A stretch of DNA of 59,619 nt from Parvularcula maris (GCF_024505085.1 NZ_JANIBC010000016.1:1-59619), one strand, 5' to 3'; counted from the first letter of the stretch, positions 27,301 to 36,276 are shown. Notes: a model not told the origin generated them from the sequence alone. Made by a program: numbers and translations.

Positions 27301-28164
27301 ATGGCGCAGCCAGATTTCATCATCATCGGCGGGACCAAATGCGGCACCACCAGCCTCACCGGATACCTCGATCGGCACACGGATGTGTACCTTGCGCCTA
27401 AGGAACTGCGCTACTTTACCAAGGAGCACCGCTGGCACCTCGGCGAGGATTGGTACCGACGCCAGTTTGCCGAAGCAGGGCCGAATCAGATCGTCGGCGA
27501 GGCCTCCAACGCCTATACGCGCGACCCTGTCTATGCCGGGGCGGCCCGGAGGGTTCACGAGGCACTCCCGGAAGCAAAGCTGATCTACCTCATCCGCGAG
27601 CCCTGGGCTCGCATGGCCTCTCACTACCGCCACCGCATGGTGACCGGGCGTGAGTGGCGGCCCGCCAATCGCGCACTTCGAGAGGAGCCTAGCTATCTGG
27701 CGGTGAGCCAGTACGGCCATCAGCTCTCTCTCTACCGGAAGCTGTTTCCGAAGAGGCAGATACTCGTTCTGTCATCGGAGGGGCTGTTCAGGGAGCCGAA
27801 GAAAGAGCTCAGCCGCCTCTGCGGCTTCCTCGGCATACCTTTCAAGGATCTCCCGCTGGAGAAAGAGAACGCCAGTGCCGACCGGCGGGCGGTTTCGAGC
27901 CTCCTACGACCGCTGGCCCGTTTCCCTTTCTTGCAGCCGCTCCTCCACCGCTCGCGCAACCTCCTGCCGGGAGACCTGTCGAGCGAGATCGCCTTCAGCG
28001 TCACAGGGGCCACGAAGCAGCTCTTCAACCGTAAGCTGAACAGCGATCGGCGGCTTCTTCTCAGCCTCATCGAAGAGGACGCTGTCTGCTGGCCTTACTA
28101 CGACGAAGACCTACACTCCGAACCGAACCCGAAGCTTTCACCGACCCTCACGCAGGCCGTCTAG
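27301..28164 (+). CDS. Sulfotransferase family protein
   Basis: The product has about 287 residues. The PAPS-binding signature is present: the 5'-phosphosulfate loop in FIIIGGTKCGTTSLTGYL and the 3'-phosphate motif in LIYLIREPWARMASHYRHR. I chose the ATG at 27301 (MAQPDFIII) because GAGGGGAAGGG lies just upstream; the open frame extends 24 codons further but without a typical sequence. The enzyme would transfer sulfate from PAPS to a carbohydrate or lipid hydroxyl. In this glycan island a sulfated polysaccharide or glycolipid is the likely product. It is followed after 11 nt by the FkbM methyltransferase gene. Confidence 0.88.
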   Translation: MAQPDFIIIGGTKCGTTSLTGYLDRHTDVYLAPKELRYFTKEHRWHLGEDWYRRQFAEAGPNQIVGEASNAYTRDPVYAGAARRVHEALPEAKLIYLIREPWARMASHYRHRMVTGREWRPANRALREEPSYLAVSQYGHQLSLYRKLFPKRQILVLSSEGLFREPKKELSRLCGFLGIPFKDLPLEKENASADRRAVSSLLRPLARFPFLQPLLHRSRNLLPGDLSSEIAFSVTGATKQLFNRKLNSDRRLLLSLIEEDAVCWPYYDEDLHSEPNPKLSPTLTQAV

Positions 28165-28175
28165 GAACCGAGATC

Positions 28176-29042
28176 ATGGCACCCACCGAACATTCCGCCC
28201 TGCAAGTGGGACTACACTCCATGGGGCTGAACTACTATTACGGGCGGAAGCGCGCCAGGATCGGCTGGCACCACTTAGCAGGCCGTATCGGAAGCGCGGT
28301 CGAGCAGGTCAGCCCTCCCGTCTATCGCGGCATCAAGGGGCTGATGGCGCCGGGACAGCCTACGGAGAAGGAAGAGCCCCCCCTCCCCCCCTTCGGCAGC
28401 ACGTTCGAAGTCGACGACATGGTCTTCAGGATCGACCCGCGCATGTCGGAGTTCAACATCCGCAAGCTGATGCGCGGGCGCCACACCTATCACGAGCGGC
28501 TCATCCTCAAGGACATCCTCGAGCCAGGCGACCGCGTGCTGGAGCTCGGCGGCGGGATCGGCATGGTGGCGATCTTCAGTTCCAAGATCGTCGGTTCGGA
28601 GAACGTCACGTCCTTCGAGGCCAATCCGGGTCTCGAGAGCCTCATCAGGGACAATTACGAGCTCAACGGCGTAAGCCCCACCCTCAAGGTCGCCATGGTG
28701 GGCGAGACGGCGGGCTCCCGAACCTTCCACGTCAGCACGCAGTTCTCACGCTCCTCGATCTTCGATCCGGGCGGGGAGACCAAGCCCGTCGAGGTGCCGG
28801 TGCTTCCCTTCGCCGAAGAGCTCGCCTCCATCGAACCGACCGTGCTGGTGATCGACATCCAGGGCGGCGAGCTGGAGCTGATCAACTACGCGGACTTCTC
28901 TTCGGTGAAGAAGATCCTGATCGAGTTCCACCCCAGCATGACGGGGCTCGGGCCTATCCACCGTATGCGGCATAAGCTGCGAAAGCTGCACGGCTTCGCC
29001 GAGGTGGCGCGGCATGGGAACAGCTTCGTCTATAAACGCTAG
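28176..29042 (+). CDS. FkbM-family methyltransferase
   Basis: This is a 288-residue SAM-dependent methyltransferase. The SAM-binding loop is VLELGGGIGMVAIFS, with the acidic FEANPGLESLIRDNYELNGV downstream, the order seen in FkbM-type O-methyltransferases that often modify surface polysaccharides. The last part, VLVIDIQGGELELI, carries the catalytic-side D-I-x-G-x-E-x-E pattern characteristic of FkbM. It lies between the sulfotransferase and an unknown membrane protein, all on the plus strand with short gaps, so the three are probably one transcript. Confidence 0.87.
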   Translation: MAPTEHSALQVGLHSMGLNYYYGRKRARIGWHHLAGRIGSAVEQVSPPVYRGIKGLMAPGQPTEKEEPPLPPFGSTFEVDDMVFRIDPRMSEFNIRKLMRGRHTYHERLILKDILEPGDRVLELGGGIGMVAIFSSKIVGSENVTSFEANPGLESLIRDNYELNGVSPTLKVAMVGETAGSRTFHVSTQFSRSSIFDPGGETKPVEVPVLPFAEELASIEPTVLVIDIQGGELELINYADFSSVKKILIEFHPSMTGLGPIHRMRHKLRKLHGFAEVARHGNSFVYKR

Positions 29043-29052
29043 GGAGGTTCAC

Positions 29053-30537
29053 ATGGCCGGTCGGGACTGGATCAAGACGGCAGTCTTTACACTGATCTTC
29101 CTCCTGCCTGCCATGCTCAACCGAGGCGCGATCCATTTCTCCGACCTCGGCCCCTACCACCGGGGCGGGGAGATGATCGTGACGACTTTCGCAGGCATCG
29201 TTACCAGTCCGAAGGACGCGCCCTCTTCCGAAGTTCAGAGCCCGGCTTCAGGCGAACCCGACCCTTCGCCAGAACGCGATGCTGCCGCTGCCGGTGAAGG
29301 TGCAGCGAGCAACATCAAGGGCGTACGCTCTCCCTATTACAGCCTTTTCGCCTACACCCTCTCGTCTGCGGCGCCGCGGCTGTGGCTTCTCGCCGGCGCA
29401 CAGGCGGCGATCCTCGGCTTCGTGTTCGCGGTGACGGCCAGGACCTACAGCATACCGATGACCCTCGCCGCGGGGGCGGCAGCGCTCTCTTCCGCCGGGC
29501 CGGTAGCCTCGGTGGCCGGTCCCGACATATGGGCGGGCATCTTGATCCTAGCTTGGGCGCTTCTGACCGTTCCCGGAAAGACGATCGTCCCGTGGGTGCG
29601 GACCAGCCTCGCTGTTCTGCTGATCGCCTCCGTGCTCTTCCATGCCAGCCATCTGCTTCTCGCGATCGGGCTCGGTGTGGGCAGCGTGATGCTTCTTCTC
29701 CTCGTTCCAGGTTGGTTCCGCAGTGAGCAGAGGAAAGGTCTCGGGGTCGCCATAGGCGGCTCCTGCGCGGCCATCGCCGTGACGGTCCTAGGCGGCCTCG
29801 TGGCTTTCGAGGAGCCGTCCATTGCCCCCAAACAGTACCCGATCGTTCTTGCGCGCGCCCTCGCCGATGGCCCGGCGCATGACTACCTGACCGAGGCCTG
29901 CCCCGATGCGGACTACGTGGTGTGCGAGCTCTACGGAGAGGATATTCCCGACGATGTGGGCGAGTTTCTCTGGGGAGAGCGAGGCGTGAGCCGGATCGCC
30001 ACCCCCGAGCAGCTGGGTCGCCTTCGCCGCGAAGAGGGAGCGATCATCGCCGCCGCCATGCGACGCGATCCTCTGGAGCAGATCGGTGAGACCTTCGAAA
30101 ATGTGGTCGATCAGTCGCTTCGCTTCTCGCTCAAGGGTACGGAGTTCGGATTGTTTCATCGGGTCGAGCCGAGCGGAGAGCTCGTCACCGATGGTGAGCG
30201 CAATTGGGGCGAGGCGCTTCGGAGGTTCATTGCCCTGTCCTCGGGCGTCGTCTGGTTTGCCCTGGGTGCGGCAGGGCTCGCCCTAGTCCTCTCCGGGAGG
30301 GCGGAGGGAAGGAGCCGCGCGCTGCTTCTCGCCGCGATCATTCTAGGAGGGATCGCCGCCAACGCCATCATTTGCGGGGCGCTTTCGGCGCCTGTGCACC
30401 GTTACGGGGCAAGGGTGATCTGGCTGGTTCCCTTGGGGGCGGCTGCCATCATCGCCCTGACCGGCAGCCTGGAGCGGTTGGCGAGCTTTGGACGGGCTCG
30501 CCTGCAAGTCTTCCTTACCCGGCGGCAGGCTACGTAG
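29053..30537 (+). CDS. Polytopic inner-membrane protein of unknown function
   Basis: This is a 494-residue protein; I start it at the ATG at 29053 (MAGRDWIKTAVF) behind AGGGAGG, since the longer frame from 29014 overlaps the FkbM gene without reason. An N-terminal membrane segment is followed by a soluble loop rich in Ser/Pro/Glu (about 55-95). Several hydrophobic helices follow, then a soluble loop with paired Cys (TEACPDADYVVCELYGED) and four or more helices before a basic C-terminus. I do not recognise the family. The position inside the glycan island suggests a role in glycan assembly, transfer or polymerisation, but nothing in the sequence proves it. Confidence 0.75.
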   Translation: MAGRDWIKTAVFTLIFLLPAMLNRGAIHFSDLGPYHRGGEMIVTTFAGIVTSPKDAPSSEVQSPASGEPDPSPERDAAAAGEGAASNIKGVRSPYYSLFAYTLSSAAPRLWLLAGAQAAILGFVFAVTARTYSIPMTLAAGAAALSSAGPVASVAGPDIWAGILILAWALLTVPGKTIVPWVRTSLAVLLIASVLFHASHLLLAIGLGVGSVMLLLLVPGWFRSEQRKGLGVAIGGSCAAIAVTVLGGLVAFEEPSIAPKQYPIVLARALADGPAHDYLTEACPDADYVVCELYGEDIPDDVGEFLWGERGVSRIATPEQLGRLRREEGAIIAAAMRRDPLEQIGETFENVVDQSLRFSLKGTEFGLFHRVEPSGELVTDGERNWGEALRRFIALSSGVVWFALGAAGLALVLSGRAEGRSRALLLAAIILGGIAANAIICGALSAPVHRYGARVIWLVPLGAAAIIALTGSLERLASFGRARLQVFLTRRQAT

Positions 30538-30600
30538 GGATAAGGATCGAGCCGTGCGATGGGGCTCGCGCCAGGCTTCGTGCCGCGCTAGGCTCTCCGG

Positions 30601-31095
30601 ATGAGACGACTTTCTGCATGCCTCTTCGTTCTTCTCGCCCTCGGCAGCATCTCAGGCCGGGCGCTAGCTGAAGAGCTGGATATCAGGCCGGACGAGGCCG
30701 GCGATCTTTGTGATGAGAACGCGCGGCAGCTTCGGGTCACGGTCGCCGGGATACAGCACAGCGAGGGCATTCTCACGGTGGAGCTCTACCGCAACGAGCA
30801 GCGCGGCTTCCTTCGCAAGAAGGGCCGCCTGCGCCGGGTTCGCGAGGCTGCGAGCGAGGGAGAGCATACGGTCTGCATGAACCTGGCTAGCGCTGATCTC
30901 GTGGCGGTGGCCGTCTATCACGACGAGGACGGTGATCGCGATCTCGACCAGAAGTGGAACAAGATGCCGAAGGAGCCCTTCGGCCTCTCCAACAACCCCA
31001 AGCTGCGGCTCGGCTTTCCGCCCATCGAGCCGAGCCTGATCGCCATCGAGCCCGGCGGCGCTGACATCGTGATCGACCTCCGGGAAGCGGAGTGA
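30601..31095 (+). CDS. DUF2141 secreted protein
   Basis: The product has 164 residues with a signal peptide (MRRLSACLFVLLALGSISG, cleavage near ALA) and a DUF2141 domain: LRVTVAGIQHSEGILTVELY, LVAVAVYHDEDGDRDLDQ, KEPFGLSNNPKLRLGFPPIE. It is periplasmic or exported. DUF2141 proteins are common near lipid and polysaccharide genes, but their function is unknown. It overlaps the flippase gene by 4 nt (GTGA), so translation is coupled. Confidence 0.85.
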   Translation: MRRLSACLFVLLALGSISGRALAEELDIRPDEAGDLCDENARQLRVTVAGIQHSEGILTVELYRNEQRGFLRKKGRLRRVREAASEGEHTVCMNLASADLVAVAVYHDEDGDRDLDQKWNKMPKEPFGLSNNPKLRLGFPPIEPSLIAIEPGGADIVIDLREAE

Positions 31096-32405
31096 CCGGG
31101 GCGGCCCCAACCGCTCCCTCCCTTCCCCAACACCGCGTCGGCCGCAATGCAGGGATCATGGGGGCGGCCAACACGATCGGCGGCCTCATGGCCCTCGGGG
31201 CTATCACCATCGCCGCCCGAAGCCTGACCACGGCCGAGTTCGGCACGGTGGTGTTCCTCCACGGCGTGGTCCTGTTCCTGACCGAGACCGCCACCTTCGA
31301 TAGCTGGCTCCTGGTGGTCCGCGAGGGCTCTCATGCGCTGGTCTCGGGGTGTCGAGATCGCTTCGCCCGGACGTTGCGGTTCAGCATCGCCCTCGACGCG
31401 CTGGCAGCGGTGCTGGCGTTCGGTCTCGCAGGTGCAGTCCTGCTGCTGCTTCCCTCGGATATGGGCGCGCTGGAGGGCGTCTCGACGGGCCTAGCCCTCG
31501 CCTATTTCAGCCTCGTCCTGTTCCGCCAGACCTCGGCCAGCCACGGTGTGTTGCGGGTGTTCAGCCGGTACGACCTGCTGGCGGTATCCACCCTCTTGAA
31601 GCCCTCTCTCCGGCTTGTCGGCAGCTTCACGGCTGCTGCCATGGGAGCGGGGCTCGGAGGCTTCCTCGCCACGTGGTTCGCCGCATCGGCGGGTACCTAT
31701 CTCCTCACCATCTCCCTGGCGCTGAGGGAGCTCCACCGCAGAGGGCTTCTCGGCGAGGTGTTCTCGGCGCCCCCTAGCCTCAAGGCGCCGGTCGAGGGCG
31801 CGTGGTCGTTCACAGGTCTCACCAATCTGAGCAGCGGCCTCGACGCCGGAACCCGCAAGCTGCCGCTTCTCCTCGTCGGCCTCTTCGCGGGACCCGCGGC
31901 GGCAGGGCTCTTCAAGATCGCCGAAGAGGTGGCGAGCCTTCTTTCGAAATCGGTGAAGACCGTGGACCGGGTCATCTTCCCCGCCTTTGCCGCCTATGAC
32001 GCCACTGGAGAGGCGAAGGCTTCGAGATCGCTGATGGCGAAGACGGCGCTGTCCTTTGCCGCTGCCGGTGGTCTTCTTGCGACCGGGCTTGCCCTCACCG
32101 GGGAGCCGGTCATGCAGTTCCTGTTCAGCGCGCCCTATGGCGATGCGGCGATGACCGCCGCCGTGCTGGTCGCGGCGGGGACGATGACGGCCGTGGCCAG
32201 CCCCATCCTCTCCGCCAGAACAGCGCAAGGAAAGCTGAAGGCTCCGGTGTTCCTGAAACTTGCTGGGCTGGTCGTCATGGTCGCAGCGTTCCTGCCCCTG
32301 ACCCGGCTCTACGGACATACCGGCAGTGCAGCGGCAGTCTTGAGCGGAACGCTGCTGGTCGCTATCGGGGCAGCCCTCACCATGCCTGCCAGACCGCGCG
32401 GCTAG
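31092..32405 (+). CDS. Second oligosaccharide/polysaccharide flippase (MOP superfamily)
   Basis: This is a 437-residue membrane protein with about 12 predicted helices. The layout is as in PST/Wzx flippases (IMGAANTIGGLMALGAITIA, LTTAEFGTVVFLHGVVLFL, and FAGPAAAGLFKIAEEVASLL in the middle). GTG start, overlapping the DUF2141 stop codon. It is followed by the CDP-alcohol phosphatidyltransferase gene after 39 nt. Because it lies between the glycan and lipid islands, its cargo may differ from that of the first flippase at 18818-20326. Confidence 0.83.
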   Translation: MTGAAPTAPSLPQHRVGRNAGIMGAANTIGGLMALGAITIAARSLTTAEFGTVVFLHGVVLFLTETATFDSWLLVVREGSHALVSGCRDRFARTLRFSIALDALAAVLAFGLAGAVLLLLPSDMGALEGVSTGLALAYFSLVLFRQTSASHGVLRVFSRYDLLAVSTLLKPSLRLVGSFTAAAMGAGLGGFLATWFAASAGTYLLTISLALRELHRRGLLGEVFSAPPSLKAPVEGAWSFTGLTNLSSGLDAGTRKLPLLLVGLFAGPAAAGLFKIAEEVASLLSKSVKTVDRVIFPAFAAYDATGEAKASRSLMAKTALSFAAAGGLLATGLALTGEPVMQFLFSAPYGDAAMTAAVLVAAGTMTAVASPILSARTAQGKLKAPVFLKLAGLVVMVAAFLPLTRLYGHTGSAAAVLSGTLLVAIGAALTMPARPRG

Positions 32406-32444
32406 CTCTTCGCCTTCCTTTTCGCCCCTCTCAGAAACGCCTCG

Positions 32445-33572
32445 ATGATGTCTCAGACCAGCCCTACCCTTACCCTTCACGGCGACCTTCCGGTGGAGCT
32501 CTACGGACTGCCGCTGCGGGAGTGGCAGGGACGTGCCTGGCGGTCGGCCGGAGCGGAGGTTCAGGAGGAAAGCGCTGACGCAGCGATGGTGGCCTCGGCC
32601 GGGTGGGTCCTGTCGAAAGGGCTCCTCCTGGCTCTCGTCCAGCAGCCGGGCGCCGCCCTCGTAGAGCGAACCGCCGCGGGCGACGCGAAGCTGGTGGCCG
32701 CCCACTGCACGACCGACGAGCAGCGCCGCGTTGCGCTCGAAGCTTTGGATGCGCCGTCGGCGGACGAAGCCGCTTTGCAGGCCGTCGGTCTCACCCCGCA
32801 GAACGCCGAGGAGCTCGCCGGGCGCTACAACCACCAGCTCCGCAAGCGCGAGACACCCTACGCCATCGACCTTCTCTCCGAAGGTGTTCCGCAGGCTGAG
32901 AAGGAGCTCTTCAAGAGCTCCTACAAGGGGGTGACGGACTTCGTCACCAAATATGCCTGGCCCGTCCCCGCTCGCTACGTGACCAAGTGGTGCGCCAAGG
33001 CGAAGCTGACGCCCAACATGGTGACGACCGCGAGCCTGGTGCTGGTCATCCTCGCCTTCTGGTTCTTCTGGCAGGGTCAGTTCGCTCTCGGATTTATATC
33101 GGGGTGGGCCATGACGTTCCTGGATACGGTGGACGGCAAGCTGGCGCGCACCACCATGCAGAGCTCCGAATGGGGCAACGTCTTCGACCACGGCATCGAT
33201 CTCATCCACCCCCCCTTCTGGTACTGGGCATGGTATGTGGGACTGCAGAAGCTGGGCTATGGGGCACCGTGGCTAGATGAAGCGCTCTGGGTGATCCTGG
33301 TAGGCTATGTCCTGGGGCGGGTCATCGAGGGCATCTTCATGCGGGTGCACGGCTTCCACATCCATGTCTGGAAGCCGATGGACAGCTTCATGCGGGAGAT
33401 CACTGCGCGGCGGAACCCCAACACCTTCATCTTCATGGTGATGGCGATCATCGGGCTACCGGTCCTGGGGTTCGGTCTGGTGGCCGTCTGGACCATCGTC
33501 TGTACGCTGTTCCACCTGGTCCGGCTCGTCCAAGCGGGTACGCAGAAGAAGACCTCCTGGCTGGAAGCCTAG
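32445..33572 (+). CDS. CDP-alcohol phosphatidyltransferase with N-terminal nucleotidyltransferase-like region
   Basis: The product has 375 residues. The C-terminal half is a membrane CDP-alcohol phosphatidyltransferase with the full catalytic signature D-x2-D-G-x2-A-R-x8-G-x3-D-x3-D (DTVDGKLARTTMQ then WGNVFDHGID) and about five helices. Residues 1 to about 165 lie outside the catalytic domain and look like a degenerate nucleotidyltransferase (PVELYGLPLREWQGRAWRSA), recalling fused cytidylyltransferase/phosphatidyltransferase enzymes of the inositol-phosphate type. It would move a phospho-alcohol between a CDP-activated compound and an alcohol or lipid. Convergent, sharing CTAG, with the HAD phosphatase gene; next to it is a cytidylyltransferase-like gene, so a head-group pathway is likely. 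Confidence 0.87.
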   Translation: MMSQTSPTLTLHGDLPVELYGLPLREWQGRAWRSAGAEVQEESADAAMVASAGWVLSKGLLLALVQQPGAALVERTAAGDAKLVAAHCTTDEQRRVALEALDAPSADEAALQAVGLTPQNAEELAGRYNHQLRKRETPYAIDLLSEGVPQAEKELFKSSYKGVTDFVTKYAWPVPARYVTKWCAKAKLTPNMVTTASLVLVILAFWFFWQGQFALGFISGWAMTFLDTVDGKLARTTMQSSEWGNVFDHGIDLIHPPFWYWAWYVGLQKLGYGAPWLDEALWVILVGYVLGRVIEGIFMRVHGFHIHVWKPMDSFMREITARRNPNTFIFMVMAIIGLPVLGFGLVAVWTIVCTLFHLVRLVQAGTQKKTSWLEA

Positions 33573-34240
33573 GGCGTTTCCCAATCGGCGATTTCGAGGC
33601 CCAAACCGGAGGCCTCCTGCGCGAAGCCCGGCTTCGGGTTCACCACCAGACCGCGCGGCGCTTTCGTGAGAAGCGGAAGGTCCGTGTGGTGGTCGGAGGC
33701 CATGAAGTCGAGGGTCCCGCCCTGCTGCTCGATCATGCCCATCACCCGGCGTTCTTTCTCGGTCCCGTAGCAGTTCGGTGTGGCCAGATGAGGGCTCAGG
33801 CGTTCGTCCTCGTTCCAGGAAAGCTCCGTCGCGACCACATGGTCGAAGCCGAGCGCCTGGCCGAACCGGTCCGCCACCAGATCAATCGCCGCGGTGGCGA
33901 GGACCAGGCATGAGCCCCGCTCCCTTTCGGCTTCGATGGCCTGCCGGGCGTAGGGGCGCAGGCCGGTTTGCATCACATCCTCCGTGAACCTCGCTGCCAG
34001 AGCCCTCAGCTCGTCCCGCGAGCGTCCCGCGAGGCGAGCGCGAAGACCGGCGATCTTCACCTCCTCCCGCTCCGCTTGGCCAAGGGCGTAACGAAGAGCA
34101 GCGCTAGCCTCCCCGAGGAGAGAGGCGCCCCGCGATACCGGACCTTTCGAAGCGTAGTCGAGGAAGGCGCGCCAGGTACTCCGCCTCGTGATCGTCCGGT
34201 CCAGATCGAAGACCGCAAAGGACTGGCCCTTGGCCTTCAC
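33569..34240 (-). CDS. HAD-IB family phosphatase
   Basis: This is a 223-residue HAD hydrolase. Motif I is FAVFDLDRTITRRSTW (nucleophile and acid/base Asp pair), and the last motif is FMASDHHTDLPLL, with SDHHTD in place of the more common GDSxxD. GTG start overlapping the upstream nucleotidyltransferase by 4 nt (GTGA), so the two are one operon. HAD-IB enzymes include phosphoserine and phosphatidylglycerophosphate phosphatases. Beside a CDP-alcohol phosphatidyltransferase it could remove a phosphate from the lipid product, but the substrate is not shown by sequence. Confidence 0.8.
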   Translation of the reverse strand: MKAKGQSFAVFDLDRTITRRSTWRAFLDYASKGPVSRGASLLGEASAALRYALGQAEREEVKIAGLRARLAGRSRDELRALAARFTEDVMQTGLRPYARQAIEAERERGSCLVLATAAIDLVADRFGQALGFDHVVATELSWNEDERLSPHLATPNCYGTEKERRVMGMIEQQGGTLDFMASDHHTDLPLLTKAPRGLVVNPKPGFAQEASGLGLEIADWETP

Positions 34241-34986
34241 CGGGAGGGGGCGGGAGAGGGAAACTCTCCGCTGCGGAACATCTCTTGGAGGGCGCGGTAG
34301 TCCTCCTGCGTATCAAGCTCGGCGAACTGCCTACCGGTGATGTCGCAGGTCGTCACCGGCTCGCCGCGACCGGCCACGGCGTTGATGGCCTTGAGGAACC
34401 AGGACGTGTTCCCCTCGGGCGTGCGCATCATGGCTTCGAGTTCCGCCACGTAGCGGGAGGGTCCGTCGCCGGTAAAGCGCAGCATACCGATGGACTCGGC
34501 ATCGGTTTCCTGGGGCGAGAGCGTCTTGCCGATGGCCGTCAGCGCCTCGCCGTTAAGGGTGACTTTCATATCGTCGTCGTCGTAGTCGTTCTTTTTACTG
34601 ATGGTCACCGAGATGCCGTTCGGCGGCACGGCCAGCACGTCGCGCAGCAGCGCCTCTTCGAACAACGTGTCGCCGTTGATGAGGAGGAAGTCGCCCTGCA
34701 TCTCCCCCCGCGCCATCCAGCAGGAAGCGAGGTTGTCGGCGATGTGGTAGAAGGGGTTGAAGAGGGTCCGTACCTTAATGCCCGAGGCTTTCTCCACTTC
34801 CGCCTCGACGAGATGCGGCATGTAGCCGGTGATGACCACCGCCTCCCTCACCCCGCAGGCGGCCAGCGTGTCGAGCTGCAGGCTAAGAACCGTCCGCCCA
34901 CTAATCTCCAGCAGGCATTTGGGAAGAGTGTCGGTGAGGGGAAGAAGACGCGAACCCCGCCCGGCGCTGAGGATGATGGCTTTCAT
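34237..34986 (-). CDS. Sugar/choline-phosphate nucleotidyltransferase
   Basis: This is a 249-residue NTP_transferase of the phosphocholine-cytidylyltransferase-like (LicC-type) group. It starts MKAIILSAGRGSRLLPLTDT with the signature LPKCLLEISGRTVLSLQL, then FLLINGDTLFEEALL for metal/nucleotide binding. The enzyme would make a CDP- or NDP-activated alcohol or sugar. It is the first gene of a two-gene leftward operon with the HAD phosphatase and lies close to the CDP-alcohol phosphatidyltransferase, which would use a CDP-activated head group. Specificity is inferred. Confidence 0.85.
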   Translation of the reverse strand: MKAIILSAGRGSRLLPLTDTLPKCLLEISGRTVLSLQLDTLAACGVREAVVITGYMPHLVEAEVEKASGIKVRTLFNPFYHIADNLASCWMARGEMQGDFLLINGDTLFEEALLRDVLAVPPNGISVTISKKNDYDDDDMKVTLNGEALTAIGKTLSPQETDAESIGMLRFTGDGPSRYVAELEAMMRTPEGNTSWFLKAINAVAGRGEPVTTCDITGRQFAELDTQEDYRALQEMFRSGEFPSPAPSR

Positions 34987-35084
34987 GGCTTTGCTCTGCT
35001 GTTTTCGGTCACCATGCCCTGAAAGAGCATGCTAGGGCTAGAAGAGAGAACGGATGTACGGTGAAAAGAGAGGGGAGAAACGCT

Positions 35085-35519
35085 GTGCCGCACCATGCGA
35101 CCTATGAAGCCTTCGGCGGGGATGCCTCGCTCATCAAGGCGTATGAGCACTGGTCGGTGCTGATCAGACCGAAGCAGGCGACCCTCGGCGCCATGGTGCT
35201 CGTGGCCCACGCCGATGTCACCAGCTACGGCGCGCTTCCGGCGGAGGCCTATGCCGAACTGGCGGCGGTGGTGCCGGATATCGAAGCCGCACTCGCCAAA
35301 ACGTTCAGCCCCCAGAAGATGAACTATCTGATGCTGATGATGGTGGACCCCCATGTCCACTACCATGTGCTGCCGCGCTACGAGGCGGCGAAGGCGTTCG
35401 AGGGGGTAGAGGTCACCGACACAGGCTGGCCAGGGCCGCCCGACCTTAAGAACCAGACGCCTGAGCATGTGGCGAACGCCGCGCGCGAGGTCCTGATGGG
35501 CGCCTGGCCCAAAGGATAG
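35085..35519 (+). CDS. HIT-family nucleotide hydrolase/transferase
   Basis: This is a 144-residue histidine-triad protein with the signature HVHYHVLPRY near residue 95. HIT proteins of this size hydrolyse dinucleoside polyphosphates or nucleoside phosphoramidates. I use the GTG at 35085 because AGGGGAG is 8 nt upstream; the frame opens at another GTG at 35061. It is an isolated plus-strand gene between two leftward operons of lipid genes. Activity on a nucleotide by-product of the neighbouring nucleotidyltransferases is possible but unproven. Confidence 0.85.
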   Translation: MPHHATYEAFGGDASLIKAYEHWSVLIRPKQATLGAMVLVAHADVTSYGALPAEAYAELAAVVPDIEAALAKTFSPQKMNYLMLMMVDPHVHYHVLPRYEAAKAFEGVEVTDTGWPGPPDLKNQTPEHVANAAREVLMGAWPKG

Positions 35520-35527
35520 TCGCCGCC

Positions 35528-36274
35528 TCATGCCCGGCCTGCCAGGATCTCTTCGACCAAGGTGAGGTCCGAGGGCTTGTCCACATCGACCGCCGCCTCG
35601 GCCGGAAGATACACCGCGCCGATGGACACGCCGGTCTTGCGTTCGAGCTGGCTGAAGAGCTGCTCCGTAGAAAGAGCTTGCAGGGCGAACCTGAGCAGGA
35701 CGGACGGCCCGATCTCCGAGGCCAGTTTGAAAGGCCTCTTGCGGTGCGCCTCGAGTTTCCTCCAGAAACGTGCGACCGCGAGCGCCTTCTCGGAGCGCAT
35801 GTAGAAGAGGTTGCAGCCGGTGAAGGAACGGTCGGAGAGGCGGATGAAGGTTCGCTTGTGGCCGGGGAAACGGGCCTCCACCGTCCGGCGGTCGGCAAGC
35901 CCGACGACGAGATCGCTCTTCTGGTCCTGCGCTTCCGTCACGAAACGGGAGACCGTCTTTACCGAGAGAAGGGCGTGGTCTGCCGTGGTGACGAGGAGGG
36001 GGAAGGCCGCACCCTCGGCTCCAGCCAGGACGGCGGCCGCCGGTCCCTCCCCGCCCCGGACCGTATCGCCGTAAGGCTCCGCACGTTCCGCGGGGAGGCC
36101 GGAGACCAGCACCTTCGCCTCGGGGAGGGCCGCGCCTACCGCCTCCGCCACGCGGGAGAGCATGGTCCGCCCCCCGACCTCGATCAGCGCTTTGGAGGGG
36201 AGGTCTCCGTACTCGGACAGAAGCGGGTCGGGTCCAGGCCTTCGCCCGGCCAGGATCAGCACAGACTTCGTCAC
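35528..36274 (-). CDS. MobA-like NTP transferase
   Basis: This is a 248-residue nucleotidyltransferase: SVLILAGRRPGPDPLLSEYG, SKALIEVGGRTMLSRVAEAV, and the metal-binding LLVTTADHALLSVKTV. It resembles MobA/GlmU-like NTP transferases but lacks the usual GxGxRM loop in exact form. GTG start; it follows the GNAT gene by 2 nt and is the last gene of a three-gene leftward operon with the sterol-desaturase-family hydroxylase and the GNAT gene. Its operon partners suggest a lipid head-group precursor rather than molybdopterin. Confidence 0.8.
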   Translation of the reverse strand: MTKSVLILAGRRPGPDPLLSEYGDLPSKALIEVGGRTMLSRVAEAVGAALPEAKVLVSGLPAERAEPYGDTVRGGEGPAAAVLAGAEGAAFPLLVTTADHALLSVKTVSRFVTEAQDQKSDLVVGLADRRTVEARFPGHKRTFIRLSDRSFTGCNLFYMRSEKALAVARFWRKLEAHRKRPFKLASEIGPSVLLRFALQALSTEQLFSQLERKTGVSIGAVYLPAEAAVDVDKPSDLTLVEEILAGRA

Positions 36275-36276
36275 GG

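Noticed and set aside
31491-33209. 572-codon open frame on the minus strand
   Set aside because: It is antisense to the flippase and phosphatidyltransferase genes, highly charged (Arg/Glu/Gly/His), with no recognisable domain.
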